Source: Stictocephala bisonia
Lineage: Eukaryota; Arthropoda; Insecta; Hemiptera; Membracidae
Direction: 5' to 3'
Length of the DNA: 64,000 nucleotides
Assembly (NCBI GenBank): GCA_035578905.1
Contig: JAQJVL010000415.1
Coordinates: forward strand, 278,501-342,500
Positions 11,827 through 21,973 of this stretch are shown here, in pieces. A program made the translations under genes and the position numbers. The notes under the pieces were generated by a model. It was not told the origin of the DNA, did no database searches, and saw only the letters and a list, made by a program, of their open reading frames with translations. Each line of letters begins with the position of its first letter. Positions within the stretch are counted from its first letter, which is position 1.

Positions 11827-13454
11827 TCATTTGAGTTGAGTTATACTGCATGAGTTTGTTCTCAGTAATATCAATGTATTTAATTAGGTGGAATGTATTC
11901 ATTAGGTGGACCTTCTGACAGATTCGCGTTCCTTTTCAGTATTGTTTAATTAATTTACAAACATAGTACCTAAAAAAATTGCGTTTTATGTAGGTATTTG
12001 ACGGCAGTACGATTACATTTGTCTAGTTAAGTCCTCACTCGAATATAATTTAAAGTTTAATTAGAATTTTAAAATGTTGACTTGTTATTGAATATATTTT
12101 GTTGGTTGCACAATTTTGTGATTTTCGTTAGGTATAGCAAGTTTCCTTAATATTATTAGTCAAAATAATAAATAATAGTTTTGTACACAAACAGTTGTAT
12201 GGGAGGAGGAGGTTGTTGCTGCCTTGTAAGTTCAAACAGGTTGATAAAACCTAACATTTTGTATATTCATGTACCTGACTGTTTGCCGCTTGATATTTTC
12301 TTTCCATCGGTCTATTGTTAAAAGCCAACTCAAACACAGCTGATTCATCCCCGCGTGGGCGTCTTATCTATTTCTAGCTCAATATACAATGGTTGTTGGT
12401 AGAACTGTTTGTTTTGTTTCAATGAAACTGAAATAGCCTTAAGTTGAAACATGGTTAGGTTAACGTACCAGGGGGATGGGAGAATAACCGTTTAGATTTC
12501 ATCAGATCAATCTTACAAATAAAAGAATCTTTTGTTTGGAACTGATCAACTTGTGGAAGGGCATTGGTTTCTTATTATAATATTTGTGATAATATTTTGA
12601 TCACGTGTGGAATTTGTAACAAATAAACATCTCATGCGACCACACCTGTTCAAAACTTAAATATTATCCCATAGAATGGTTTGGCCCGTAAACTGATCAC
12701 ATCCATCAAACTCTTCAACTCGTTAATTCTTATTACAGTATTTTGTACAGAAAGTCTGCTTCTCCCATTTGCCTGACAAAATCAATTTCTTTACATTTTT
12801 CTCTTCTCAGTTCTGTCAAGATTATCTCATTTTGAATTATTTTACATATACTATTATCAAGATAAAAATAAAAAGTATATTTAGTGAATGTGCATGTCTA
12901 TACTTTTGTAGGGCCAATTTAGAATAAAAGATTTTGTTGGAATGTATTAATTGTTTTATTTCTTATATTGTTGTACAAAGATGACGTCAGCCAAGTCAAG
13001 GCCAAAGAGTAAATGACACCGTTCTGAACTTTGCTGCGCAGACGAAGCCAGCCTGCTGGCATTGGTTCAGCTCTCGGTCTAGTTGTACAGCATTGACAAC
13101 AATAGACTAATCGACAATACTAATATGCTGTTAAAACATTCTTTTTTTAATAAAAATACTACGAAATTAAATATATTATAATTCACATTAAAGAATGTCA
13201 GCCAATTAAAAGAAATTGTTAAACAAAACATTTGCTGTATCTTGCTGTAAACACTAAGATAAAAAAATGTGAAAAATTATTCAATTATATTATTTTCAAA
13301 GCATTGATCTAAGAATACATTCACAACTTCTAGTAGTAAAAATAAATGAATATTTAACCTTCGAACGATACACCACTAGAGGCATAATTTATTAGTAGGC
13401 CTATTATTAATTCATCATAAATTATTGAGCTCGTACTTGAGTTCATGAGCCAGC
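11827..13454. other. AT-rich spacer
   Basis: Unique-looking sequence between two tandem arrays. A small G-rich patch (GGGAGGAGGAGG) sits near 12200. A perfect TGACGTCA lies at 12982-12989, near chance expectation. No gene supported. Confidence 0.5.
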
Positions 13455-13845
13455 CGTGTTGTAGTCATCTGTATTGTAGCCACTTTTGTTGGAGCTAGCT
13501 GTTTTTCTAGCCAGTTGTATCTTGGACATATGTGTTATAGACAACTGTGTTTCATCAAGCTGTTTTTAGGGCCAGCTGTGTGGAAGACAGCTGTATTGTG
13601 GCATATGTGTTGAAGAAAGATGTGTTGAAGATAGCTTTTTGTAGCCAGTTGTATCTTGGAATCTGTGTTGTATACTGCTTTGTTGAACCAGCTGTTTTGT
13701 GGCCAACTTTGTAGAAGACATCTGTGTTGTAGACAACTGTGTTAAACAAGCTGTTTTGGGATCAGCTGTGTGGAAGACAGCTGTGTTGTAGGTATCTGTG
13801 CTGGGGAAAGCTGTGTTGGAGACAGCTGTGTTATTACTAGTTGTT
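13455..13845. repeat. CTGTGTTG-rich degenerate minisatellite
   Basis: Short imperfect repeats such as CAGCTGTGTTGTAGACA and CCAGCTGTTTT occur every ~20-28 bp, with a larger period of about 200 bp (GACAACTGTGTT near 13531 and 13732, each followed by CAGCTGTGTGGAAGACAGCT). Many CAGCTG and CAACTG E-box-like sites arise from the unit. Open frames on the minus strand follow from the repeat. Confidence 0.8.
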
Positions 13846-14103
13846 TTACATCGTAGTGAAAATCGAAAAGAATTTTTGTTTAGTGAGATCAATGCTGAAG
13901 CAATAACTATTTTTTGTTCAGTATAAAGTCACACAAAATATCTAAAAAATCTCTTCGTGAAGGCCTCATCTCCGTGGACCCACAATATAGAGACGAGTGT
14001 GTCTATGGGTTTAGTTACACACTTTTTGTCAGTTGTGTTCTCAATTATATAGTTGAAATCGTGTTTATAAACAAAAAATTATTCAAAAATTGTGTTTTTT
14101 CAA

Positions 14104-14704
14104 TCGTGAATGGCAAATGAGCAGAGTGAGGGTACAAAGACGATCGGCATCTCCTTAAATAAAAAATAATAAATTAGAGTACTGTAATCTTGTCCCTAAT
14201 AGCAACTATCATCATTTCCTCCTATCTTTATTCCATCCGACAGAGGCCTTTTACTCTGTTGGAGATTTTTTTATCCTATAATTAGGAGACCAATAATTCG
14301 GTGGTTTGACACTGGAAGCTGGAGTTTCTAACTTAAATCAATGGTGTGAATGTGAAGAATGTATGAGCCCAAAATGTATGTATGAATGTGGAATTCTGTA
14401 GAAATTGCTGCTTTAATTTTAACCTATATAATATTTTAATTGAAGTCTGATAATTGCAATACATTTACTGTAAATTTCCATGCAATTAAAAAATATTCTA
14501 CTTTATTTTATCCATATTTGCCGGCTGTTTATTTGACAATCCGATGGACGTGCAATTGTTGTAACCTGACCTTTGGCCGTCACTTCCGTTGTATGTCTGA
14601 TTGATCTCGATACTCGCAGTAAGTTATTTCTGTTGTCATGTGGGTGCAAGTACAGTCAAGGCCACATATTATAGTATCCACGTGCCGAGTAGGCTATTAC
14701 TGTT
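14104..14704. repeat. Right arm of ~600-bp inverted repeat pair
   Basis: Inverse of 8734-9332. It begins with AATGAGCAGAGTGAGGGTAC (the SINE 3' part) and ends with CACGTGCCGAGTAGGCTATT. Both arms carry the same SINE-to-flank junction (after the tail, GAGTACTGTAATCTTGTCCC), so the inverted copy was made after the SINE inserted. The SINE head is missing here. Confidence 0.9.
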
Positions 14705-14885
14705 ATGTGTAGGAGAGAGAGCTGAGTATCAGGTTTGCCAATTATCTGGAAATCAGGCCAATACTACGTGGCTCGGATTCCATTTAAAGCTGAAGGTCCC
14801 TTAGTTGTCCTGGCTATTGGACTATTAATAAACTACCCTTTCTTATTATAACTGGAAATCAGTTAGTAACAAGACTACACATGTA
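14705..14885 (+). mobile_element. SINE-like dispersed repeat, copy 1
   Basis: Contains ACTACGTGGCTCGGATTCCA and GGTCCCTTAGTTGTCCTGGC, shared with copies near 22944, 37010 and 53165. The GTGGTTCGGATTCCAC core of the family resembles a tRNA T-arm with one extra loop base, so a tRNA-derived SINE is possible but unproven. This copy also shares with 53165-53310 the downstream segment ending AACNAGACTACAC. Confidence 0.6.
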
Positions 14886-15107
14886 TTCTCATCCTACCAC
14901 TCACATAATCCTTCATATTCACCTTAAACGTTTTGTCGACGTCTCATAAATGGGAATATTCTGAGAATTCTATAATATATTGGCATGATAGGTAGACATA
15001 ATCAATGGAAAAGTTACCTTCTAGCTTGATTTAAAGTATTCATCGGTCTAACGAATGTAACTCATATGGAAAACTCCAAAAAGTGTCGAGGGTGGAAGAG
15101 TGGTCGC

Positions 15108-15202
15108 CCATTAGCTGAGCGAAGATTACCTTATAATTGAGCGAAAGCCCTCGAAGGGCCCCCAAAAACGTGCCTTAACTGAGCGAAGTCCAGTCCAGGT
15201 AT
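15108..15202. repeat. Left arm of short inverted repeat (CTGAGCGAAG family)
   Basis: Holds TTAGCTGAGCGAAGATTACC and CGTGCCTTAACTGAGCGAAG. The inverse, TTCGCTCAGTTAAGGCACGT, is at about 15449. Arms are imperfect. Confidence 0.7.
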
Positions 15203-15327
15203 ATGCGAGTTGTCGGGACAAGGAATATTCTTGTTTATGTAGCATCATATCCCACCCGCATACCAGAGGCGGTCAACCACCTGGCTCCGGCATGCGCTAC
15301 CCCGTGGTATGTAGTGCGAGTTCTGAG

Positions 15328-15354
15328 CTAACCTAACCTAACCTAACCTAACCT
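15328..15354 (-). repeat. Interstitial insect telomeric repeat (TTAGG)n
   Basis: Five perfect CTAAC units plus CT, i.e. TTAGG on the minus strand. TTAGG is the ancestral insect telomere repeat. At 27 bp it is an interstitial trace and not a telomere. It lies between the two arms at 15108-15202 and 15443-15560. Confidence 0.85.
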
Positions 15355-15442
15355 TGGGGAATTTTATTTTGTATATTTGTGTAAGATTCTATTATGTTTA
15401 AAAGTGGAATATGCTATGTGAATGTTCATAGTCAAAGAGGGC

Positions 15443-15560
15443 CGCCGGTTCGCTCAGTTAAGGCACGTCTCTGGGGGCTCCCTGGAGTGCTTCGCTCAGT
15501 TCAGGCACCCAGGCTACTTGACTCAGGTCACTTCGTTCAGTTAAGGCCCGACCGGAAGAG
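15443..15560. repeat. Right arm of short inverted repeat (CTGAGCGAAG family)
   Basis: Carries TTCGCTCAGTTAAGGCACGT, CTTCGCTCAGTTCAGGCACC and CTTCGTTCAGTTAAGGCCCG, three imperfect internal units and the inverse of the left arm. Probably part of a degenerate transposable element of unknown class. Confidence 0.65.
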
Positions 15561-16384
15561 TATAACATGCATCGAACAAATATATGAATAACCATTGTGT
15601 ATTTTGGTTCAACGATAAACTCCATTTCCAGGATCTGACTACGGGTTATTTTATAATATGTATTTAAACGATTCCTATAGCTGATTTTTTAACTATAATT
15701 GAGAAGACGGATTATTTAAAGTCAAGCCGTAGGTTTTGTTCACGTAATCAAAACATAAATGTTTATTACATGAACAGCAATGGTTACAAAAAATGAATAA
15801 TATCTCATTGGTACATTGGTAATCCCCATGATTATAATCTCTTGCATAACCCTATGAATATATGCCCTTGATATGGCCTTATTGATAGATACTGAGTTGT
15901 CAATGATAGCTCTCCTAACTCCAACATTCAAACATTATACAAGTAAAGATTACAATTTGTTTTGAAATTATTTATTACGGTGTAGAATTATCAAGGATAT
16001 TAAAATGTCTTTGAGCCTTACTACCATTAAAGTGAATGGAAAACATTTCGGATTCCATATTGACTAGAAATTAAATTATCTATCACTAAAAAAATGGATT
16101 TCAGTTCCAAAAATCCGAAGTAATTTGAACGACAGCATGTCAGAAACGATTTCAAACCAAAAAAGGAAAAAGCGATATTTTTCATAAAGTCACAAAATTA
16201 CACTTTCAGTTCGTAGGTTTTTTACTTATAAATTACTTAGGTTAAAACGTCATTTGCAATACTTGAATCGAGATGTATATAAATGCCCTAAATAAATCCA
16301 CGCACACATCACTGTGGTGTATGAAAAACAATTGCACAGATTTGTTTTCTAAATAATTAACTGTATTATACCGTTTATGTCAAA
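15561..16384. other. AT-rich spacer
   Basis: Nothing supported. A short minus-strand open frame (15740-15931) shows no motif. Confidence 0.5.
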
Positions 16385-16810
16385 GTGAAAAGCCCACATC
16401 GATATAAAGATGCACACTCCGTGCCATATGCTACAGAGAGTTTCCTATTACACAGATCAAAGTAAAAAAGCCTATATCGATATTCCATACTATTACGTGC
16501 TTCTGATAGTTTCATATTTCACAGATTATATAATTTATTTTTCGACTCCAAGGAGCAAGATGATATAAAAGGAAATTGTCAGGAGCACAGAGTAGTTGCT
16601 GATATCTATATGGACTGATATCGATCAAGTAAAAAGCCCATATCGATATGATATCAGGAACTATTACGTGCTTCTGATAGTTTCCTATTAAATACGTCTG
16701 CTAAATACAAGGTAAAAAGCCCACATCGATATCAGGCACTACTCTGTTTCCTTTTATATCATCATGCCCTTTGGAGTCGTAAAATAAATGATATAACTAA
16801 ATGTTATATA
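16385..16810. repeat. Composite repeat with inverted arms
   Basis: The phrase AAAAAGCCCACATCGATAT occurs in variants near 16391, 16466, 16630 and 16713, and CTATTACGTGCTTCTGATAG near 16489 and 16661. Arms at about 16520-16605 (AAGATGATATAAAAGGAAAT) and 16728-16805 (ATTTCC-like TTTCCTTTTATATCATCATG) are inverse copies. The whole can fold back. Origin unknown, probably a foldback or MITE remnant. Confidence 0.65.
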
Positions 16811-17496
16811 GAAAAAATTGGTTAAATTATTGCAAATCAGTATCTATAACTGACGTTGATCTACTGTCAAATGTCATGCAAAGTTAATTCACATTGAAAA
16901 ACGAACGCTACGTTTCCTCTGGCACAATACAATAAAGAAATACCTATGCACATGTAACTCAATAGCTATATATCTCTGAAAATAATTTATTTACAAATAA
17001 ATGACTCCTTTGATCAAAAAGTGACTATTACTACACACATAAAAATAGCAATATGCTAATCATAAACCAGGTATCATTACATAGTTCCTGTCCTAGTATA
17101 AACTAATTTTACTGCCTGTTGTGACTTTTCTTGGAACTTCACACATACAGCAATAAAACCATAGTAAGGTAATATTACAAGCAATAAGAAGCCATAAGGA
17201 TGTCTAGCTTTACGGACTGGATTTGTAGTCATCTCAGGACAAGCTATGTTTAGTGTAGAAACATCTTCCTTTCTTGTTTTAATATTCATTTTACTCCCAG
17301 CCGTTCTAACTTTGCACCTGGAGATTGCACTTCCGAAAAAGCCCTCACACTCCTACCTCACCGCACCCCCCGACCATTTTCTTCTATCTATGAAGTCAGT
17401 TAAGGTTTTTTTCATTTAAATAGAAATAGTTTTTAGGTTTATTTCACGAATAAGTCGATATAAAAGTATTTTCTATCGAATCAATGTATATACCGG
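16811..17496. other. AT-rich spacer
   Basis: No supported gene. The 70-residue minus-strand open frame at 17077-17289 has no recognisable motif. Confidence 0.5.
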
Positions 17497-18074
17497 GTGT
17501 TCAAAAAGTCTGGAACCCCCTTAATATTTTACTATATAATATTAATAAGCACAGAACAATAAAACTCTAGGATTACGTCTTCACTGTGGTTACTGACTTT
17601 TTGGCCATCCTAACTGTTCTTATTCGCTTTAGGGAGACGTCCTGTGGATAAAGTCTAAAAAATCTTAAATTTAAGCATATATCGAGTTATATCTCAATTT
17701 AAAGGTTATTGTTAGAGGAACACGTTGCCACAACCCCGACTGAAAAAGGACTATTCGTTTGGAAATAACAGCCTCTAAAAGTTTGGCCTCATTGGAACTT
17801 TGAGAGGCTGCTTTCCAAACGAATAGTCCTTTTTCAGTCGGGGTTGCGGCAACGTGTTCCTCTAACAATGACCTTTAAAATGAGGTATAACTCGACCTAT
17901 GCTTAAATTTAAGATTTTTTTTATACTAGATCCATAGGACGTCCCCCCAAAGCGAAAAGGGACAGTTAAAACGACCAAAAAGTCAGTAACTACAGTGAAG
18001 ACGTAATCCTAGAGTTTTATGTTCTGCGTTGACTAATAAAATAATTTTAATGGGGTTCCAGACTCTTCGCACAC
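17497..18074. mobile_element. Large palindromic (foldback) MITE
   Basis: Two ~280-bp arms form a nearly continuous inverted repeat centred near 17785. Ends are AAAAAGTCTGGAACCCC and, inverted, GAAGAGTCTGGAACCCC. Further matching blocks are AACTCTAGGATTACGTC, TTAAATTTAAG and AGGAACACGTTGCC, and next to the centre CTGAAAAAGGACTATTCGTT. The terminal phrase GGGTGTTCAAAAAGTCTGG resembles Tc1/mariner-type termini. No coding frame. It would form a very long hairpin if transcribed. Confidence 0.88.
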
Positions 18075-18106
18075 GCATGGTTTGTTGTCAGCTATTATTT
18101 ATTAAT

Positions 18107-18430
18107 TTAAAAAAAGCTGTAATATATATTTGGAAAAAATCCAGAAATCATGTTATTTATTAATACAATATAAAGTGATCTGTCACTAAGTTGTATCCAA
18201 TCCATGGACCATTTAAGACCTGCCTCACTTATTCGGTTTATGCTAGCTAATCCCTTCGTACAGGGGCACTCTGTAACTCTTTGATCCATTGTTTGAATTG
18301 ACTCCCCACAATCATCACTTGGCAGGTTTAGTGTCAATTCCCATTTATATTTCCAGTAGTTACATCTGCCCACGCTAGTTCAGAACCAATTCAATAGTGT
18401 CCATTCCCTACGATGGAGGTTCATCCCAAC
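18107..18430 (-). pseudogene. Non-LTR retrotransposon RT C-terminus, decayed
   Basis: The minus-strand frame contains REWTLLNW, then a stop at 18380-18382, then VGRCNYWKYKWELTLNL, DDCGESIQTMDQRVTECPC and AGLKWSMDWIQL. This order (TG-GRC-KW, then a CxxC...QT-H---CP knuckle, then a final W-I-L segment) is typical of the region after the reverse transcriptase in many arthropod non-LTR retrotransposons. The in-frame stop and lack of an upstream RT core show that it is dead. Family assignment is from recall of the motif pattern. The clade is not determined. Confidence 0.65.
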
Positions 18431-18933
18431 TACAGGTATTGATGGATCGTTAATAAGGAACTTATTTCATCCATAAAAACTGTTCCACGCTATGACCAAG
18501 AAATACACTGGGCGAGAAATTTGATCTTCTCAACTGGAAAGCAGTATGTAGAGGTGGATTTCGATATTTTAAGCGACCGTTCTGACTTGGGAGATCCTAT
18601 GGAATACCGGACTTTTTTACACTTTTGGGGCCTGCTACCTAAGTTGGGTCTTGCCCGGCGCCACTGAGTGGATCGAGTCACCCTCAAGCAGTGCACTATT
18701 TTATTGTACAGAAATACACTTATTACACTAATTCTGCTAGATACCCTTTGTAAGGACTTTTATTCTTACTAAATGAATTTTGTCCATCAGGGATTTCCAT
18801 ATTTTAGTCCATATTTTAGAACCCAATGATGAATTCCTCGCGGTAAGACAAAGAGAGTAACAAAGGTTGTTAGTTCCATGAATGTACATTCTTCCGGGCA
18901 TAATACCATCTGGTTAAATTAGTTTCCAATGAA

Positions 18934-20188
18934 TATACAAAGTGTTAGAAAAAGGTTGGGCTGGCTATGTACTTTCCGGTTTTGTATGTGACTCTAAGTT
19001 AAATAAATGATTCCAAAGAATTGTCATAAACTTTCCCCCATATCGTATTTTTTTAAGTGTTTAATATTAAACACAAAAAAAACTTTGAAAATTACCAGCT
19101 CGATTCCCAAATGTTTTTTTCCATAACTAAAAAACTAGTTAAGTTAGAGACATTCAGTTGTTACTAAAATATTTTAAATGGTAATTCACATCTTTCCTGA
19201 AAATTTAATCAAAATCGTTAAGAGTTTTTTTTATTAAACATCAATTTTTGTATGAGTTTTGCCCATAAAAAAATAAAATAAAATTTCAAAAAAGTGAAAA
19301 TATGGTCTGGAGATATTGGCTCCTACATACCAGCTACATACCAAATTTCGTTAAAAATTGATCCATCCGTTTGGTCTCCAGCAAAGTGCACATACACACA
19401 GACAGACATACATACGGACAGACATCAAACATCTTTTTCGAAAAAAAATCACTTTTTTGGGTTCAGGGAACCCTAAAATGGATTTTTAGACTAACTTGTA
19501 AAAAACTGTTTTCGACGATCACAATACTTTCTCTATGCTAACGCATATGGGAGAAAGTAAAAATGATGATTAATATTTTTTTTAATTACCGCTTTGTTTA
19601 GCAGCTAGACGCCATTTTGTTTTTTCCATAAAACAATTTAAATCTTTCTTGTCATCTTTACGATTATTACAAAACTCTGTAAATAGGTTCATGCTAGAAG
19701 ATAAAATTTAATTAAAATATGTTTTTAAATTAACTTTATTATTTTAAAAATGGTGTTTTAAAATTTTTTAATTTTAAAATTCAAAAATAGTTATTTCTTA
19801 AGTGATTTTTACAAATGAGTTATCATTGGAAAAGGAAAGCTGTTTACAAACTGTTTTGTAATTTACATAATTTTTATAAAACCAATGGTTTTTTTAGATA
19901 TTTGTTAAAATAAAAGTAAAATTGTCACCATTTTGAAAATAATAAAAATAATTTTATAATATTTTTTAATTTAATGTTACCTTCTAATATGAACCTATTT
20001 ACCGAGTTTTGTAATAATCGTAAAGATAACAACAAAGATATTAATTGTTTTATGGAAAAACCAAATTGGTGTCTAGCTGCTAAACAAAGTGGAAATTAAA
20101 AAAATATTATTCTTCCTTGTTAGCTTAGAACCACAGATAGAATCTGAAAATGCACAGCCAGCCCGACCTGTTTTTAACACTCCGTATA
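18934..20188. mobile_element. Foldback/TIR element interrupted by a second element
   Basis: Ends are inverted: TATACAAAGTGTTAGAAAAA with GGTTGGGCTGGCTATG on the left, and TATACGGAGTGTTAAAAACA with GGTCGGGCTGGCTGTG (inverse) on the right. Inner arms at about 19565-19790 and 19905-20120 are also inverse copies (TTTGTTTAGCAGCTAGAC, TTACGATTATTACAAAACTC, AATAGGTTCAT). The left arm holds about 540 bp absent from the right arm, explained by the nested element. No coding frame. Confidence 0.8.
19020..19565. mobile_element. Nested TIR element inside the foldback element
   Basis: This segment is missing from the matching position of the opposite arm. Its ends are inverse: AACTTTCCCCCATATCG near 19028 and CGCATATGGGAGAAAGT near 19541. 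It includes CCAAATTTCGTTAAAAATTG, ATCCATCCGTTTGGTCTCCA and a CACACAGACAGACATACATA run, a motif set frequent in insect repeats. No intact frame. Confidence 0.65.
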
Positions 20189-21377
20189 TTTATTTGTTCT
20201 GTTGTGAAGATACTTTACTTAATATCTTAAAACCTGTTTGTATTTAATTTACTGTTTTATGAGGCATAATAGATACTTAATAAAAACATTATACTGTACA
20301 ATACTTTAGTTATCATATTTTATAGAAAATTCCTGATAGTTGTTGAAAAATAACATTGTGATGTAGAGAGTGTGGTATTACACGATATTGAAGATTTGAA
20401 CTGTGTTTTTTCTGTTGTGATTCGGCCGCTATTTATAAAATCATCATTTCAGTTTATATACACTCTTACCTCCATTTTTAAACCACGCAATTGAACAGTG
20501 CGAAGTCTAAGAAATTAAAACATATGAGACGTAGTAATTTGAGTATTTAGTGAAATTGTCATTTTATGATTGCATTTAACACTTAAACTATAAATATTAA
20601 ATTTTTTAAATTAAGTCATATTAATATGACTGTTTGAATTTATAAATAGAAAATTAATAATGCATATATAAAGTTTTACATTCTATTTAAATATCTTTAA
20701 GTACATATGTTTTGATAAATAATTACAGTGTGTTTCAAGCCTTGTAACACGTCATTCTAAAAATGAAAAGAGAATTAAGTGTATATAAAATTAATGTAGA
20801 TCTACATACAACAACTTTTTTATTTTCACCTGATGAAATATCACTATCAATTATTGGGTCTGTAAAAACAATGATATATTTAGACGGGTAAATTTTACAT
20901 TTTAAAGAAGTTAAATACTAGTTATTATTATGCATTCCGTCCGCTATATCGATTCAATACTATATATAATAAAACCAAAGGGATCTGAACAATTATTTAT
21001 GATTTTTCTTCATAATGTTAAGAAAGGTCAGTCAAAATTGTTCGGCTATAGTACTGTATTTTTATACTTGATAAAACTAAAGCTTTATAGCAGAATTAAT
21101 ACATTTACAACAATAGCTCCGATGACTTACTACAAAAGACACCATAAATACTACAAACCTAGACTAGGACACCAACCTATAAACCTGACTAACATTACAA
21201 ACCTGTTGTAATGTTACAACAGTGATTTAGTTAATATTTCCATATTGTCATCGCTAAACTTACAAATGTTACTTAAACACATAAAACAGAGAACAGTTTA
21301 ATATCATATCCTATCTTAATTATGTGGATTGTTCGATTGAAGTTAAATACAATAAAGTAAAATAAGTTCTCTTTACA
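20189..21377. other. AT-rich spacer
   Basis: A 93-codon plus-strand frame at 20930-21211 has no recognisable domain and is compatible with chance. Nothing else supported. Confidence 0.5.
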
Positions 21378-21450
21378 GATCAATAAATAGTCTATGGGGA
21401 ATAGGCAGAGTAAGGTTAAGAAGGAGGAGGATCGGCCTCTCCTTAAAAAA
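21378..21450 (+). mobile_element. SINE 3' fragment
   Basis: CAGATCAATA, AATAGGCAGAGTAAGGTTAA and GATCGGCCTCTCCTTAAAA match the 3' half of the SINE at 9265-9530, followed by an A-rich tail. Head is missing. Confidence 0.7.
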
Positions 21451-21547
21451 AATGAAATACAAATGTTGAAATAGGTTTGAAAGATGAGCGCTCCAAACAT
21501 TTTCAACTTTTATTTGAAAAGCTTTGTATGAAGTCCTAGACTTCGAG

Positions 21548-21973
21548 AGTCTGCAGAGGCTGACGGCCATGTTGGTTTTAATCCCATAAGAACAATATTA
21601 TTTGCGTATCCACATTTTTTGGTAATTTATTGACCAAAAGTTGTGTATGAGGTGTCATTTTAAACGTTATCATATTGCGCGTTGGGTTTGCTTTTCATAT
21701 TTTGAATAGATACGCCTAGTTTTGAAATACTGTATAGTTGAAAATATAAAACTCTTAAATAAATATTTTGTAAATTTTTTTCTAAAAAGCTAATTAGTTA
21801 TTCACAAAGCAATTCCAACGTGTAATTTAATTCTTGATCACATGCAATTTTTTGGGGGAAAATTTGTTTAAAAATAACTGTTTAGTTTGGATACGTATGT
21901 CCGGTTCGAAAATAACATCGTTCTTATAGGATTAAAACCAACATGGCCGACAGCCTCCAACAGTCTCTGCAGG
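21548..21973. mobile_element. MITE family M1, copy 1 (~426 bp)
   Basis: Left end AGTCTGCAGAGGCTGACGGC and CATGTTGGTTTTAATCCCAT; the right end is the inverse (ATAGGATTAAAACCAACATG, then GCCGACAGCCTCC). A second copy lies at 41496-41925 with the same internal order (TTTGCTTTTCATATTTTGAA versus TTTGCTTTTGATATTTTGAA; TGCCTAGTTTTGAAA). No coding frame. Confidence 0.88.

Noticed and set aside
12982..12989. CRE site TGACGTCA (also at 43523-43530) as a regulatory feature
   Set aside because: Two eight-base matches in 64 kb are near chance and no gene is nearby.
18490..18696. 68-codon minus-strand frame upstream of the RT tail as more of the same retrotransposon
   Set aside because: It is near and on the same strand, but I see no motif linking it to the tail, so it was not joined.
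19385..19425. CACACAGACAGACATACATA run as a stand-alone microsatellite
   Set aside because: It follows the CCAAATTTCGTTAAAAATTG phrase that accompanies such runs in many insect repeats, so it was treated as part of the nested element.
20930..21211. 93-codon plus-strand frame as a gene
   Set aside because: No domain, composition like the AT-rich surroundings, no supporting context.
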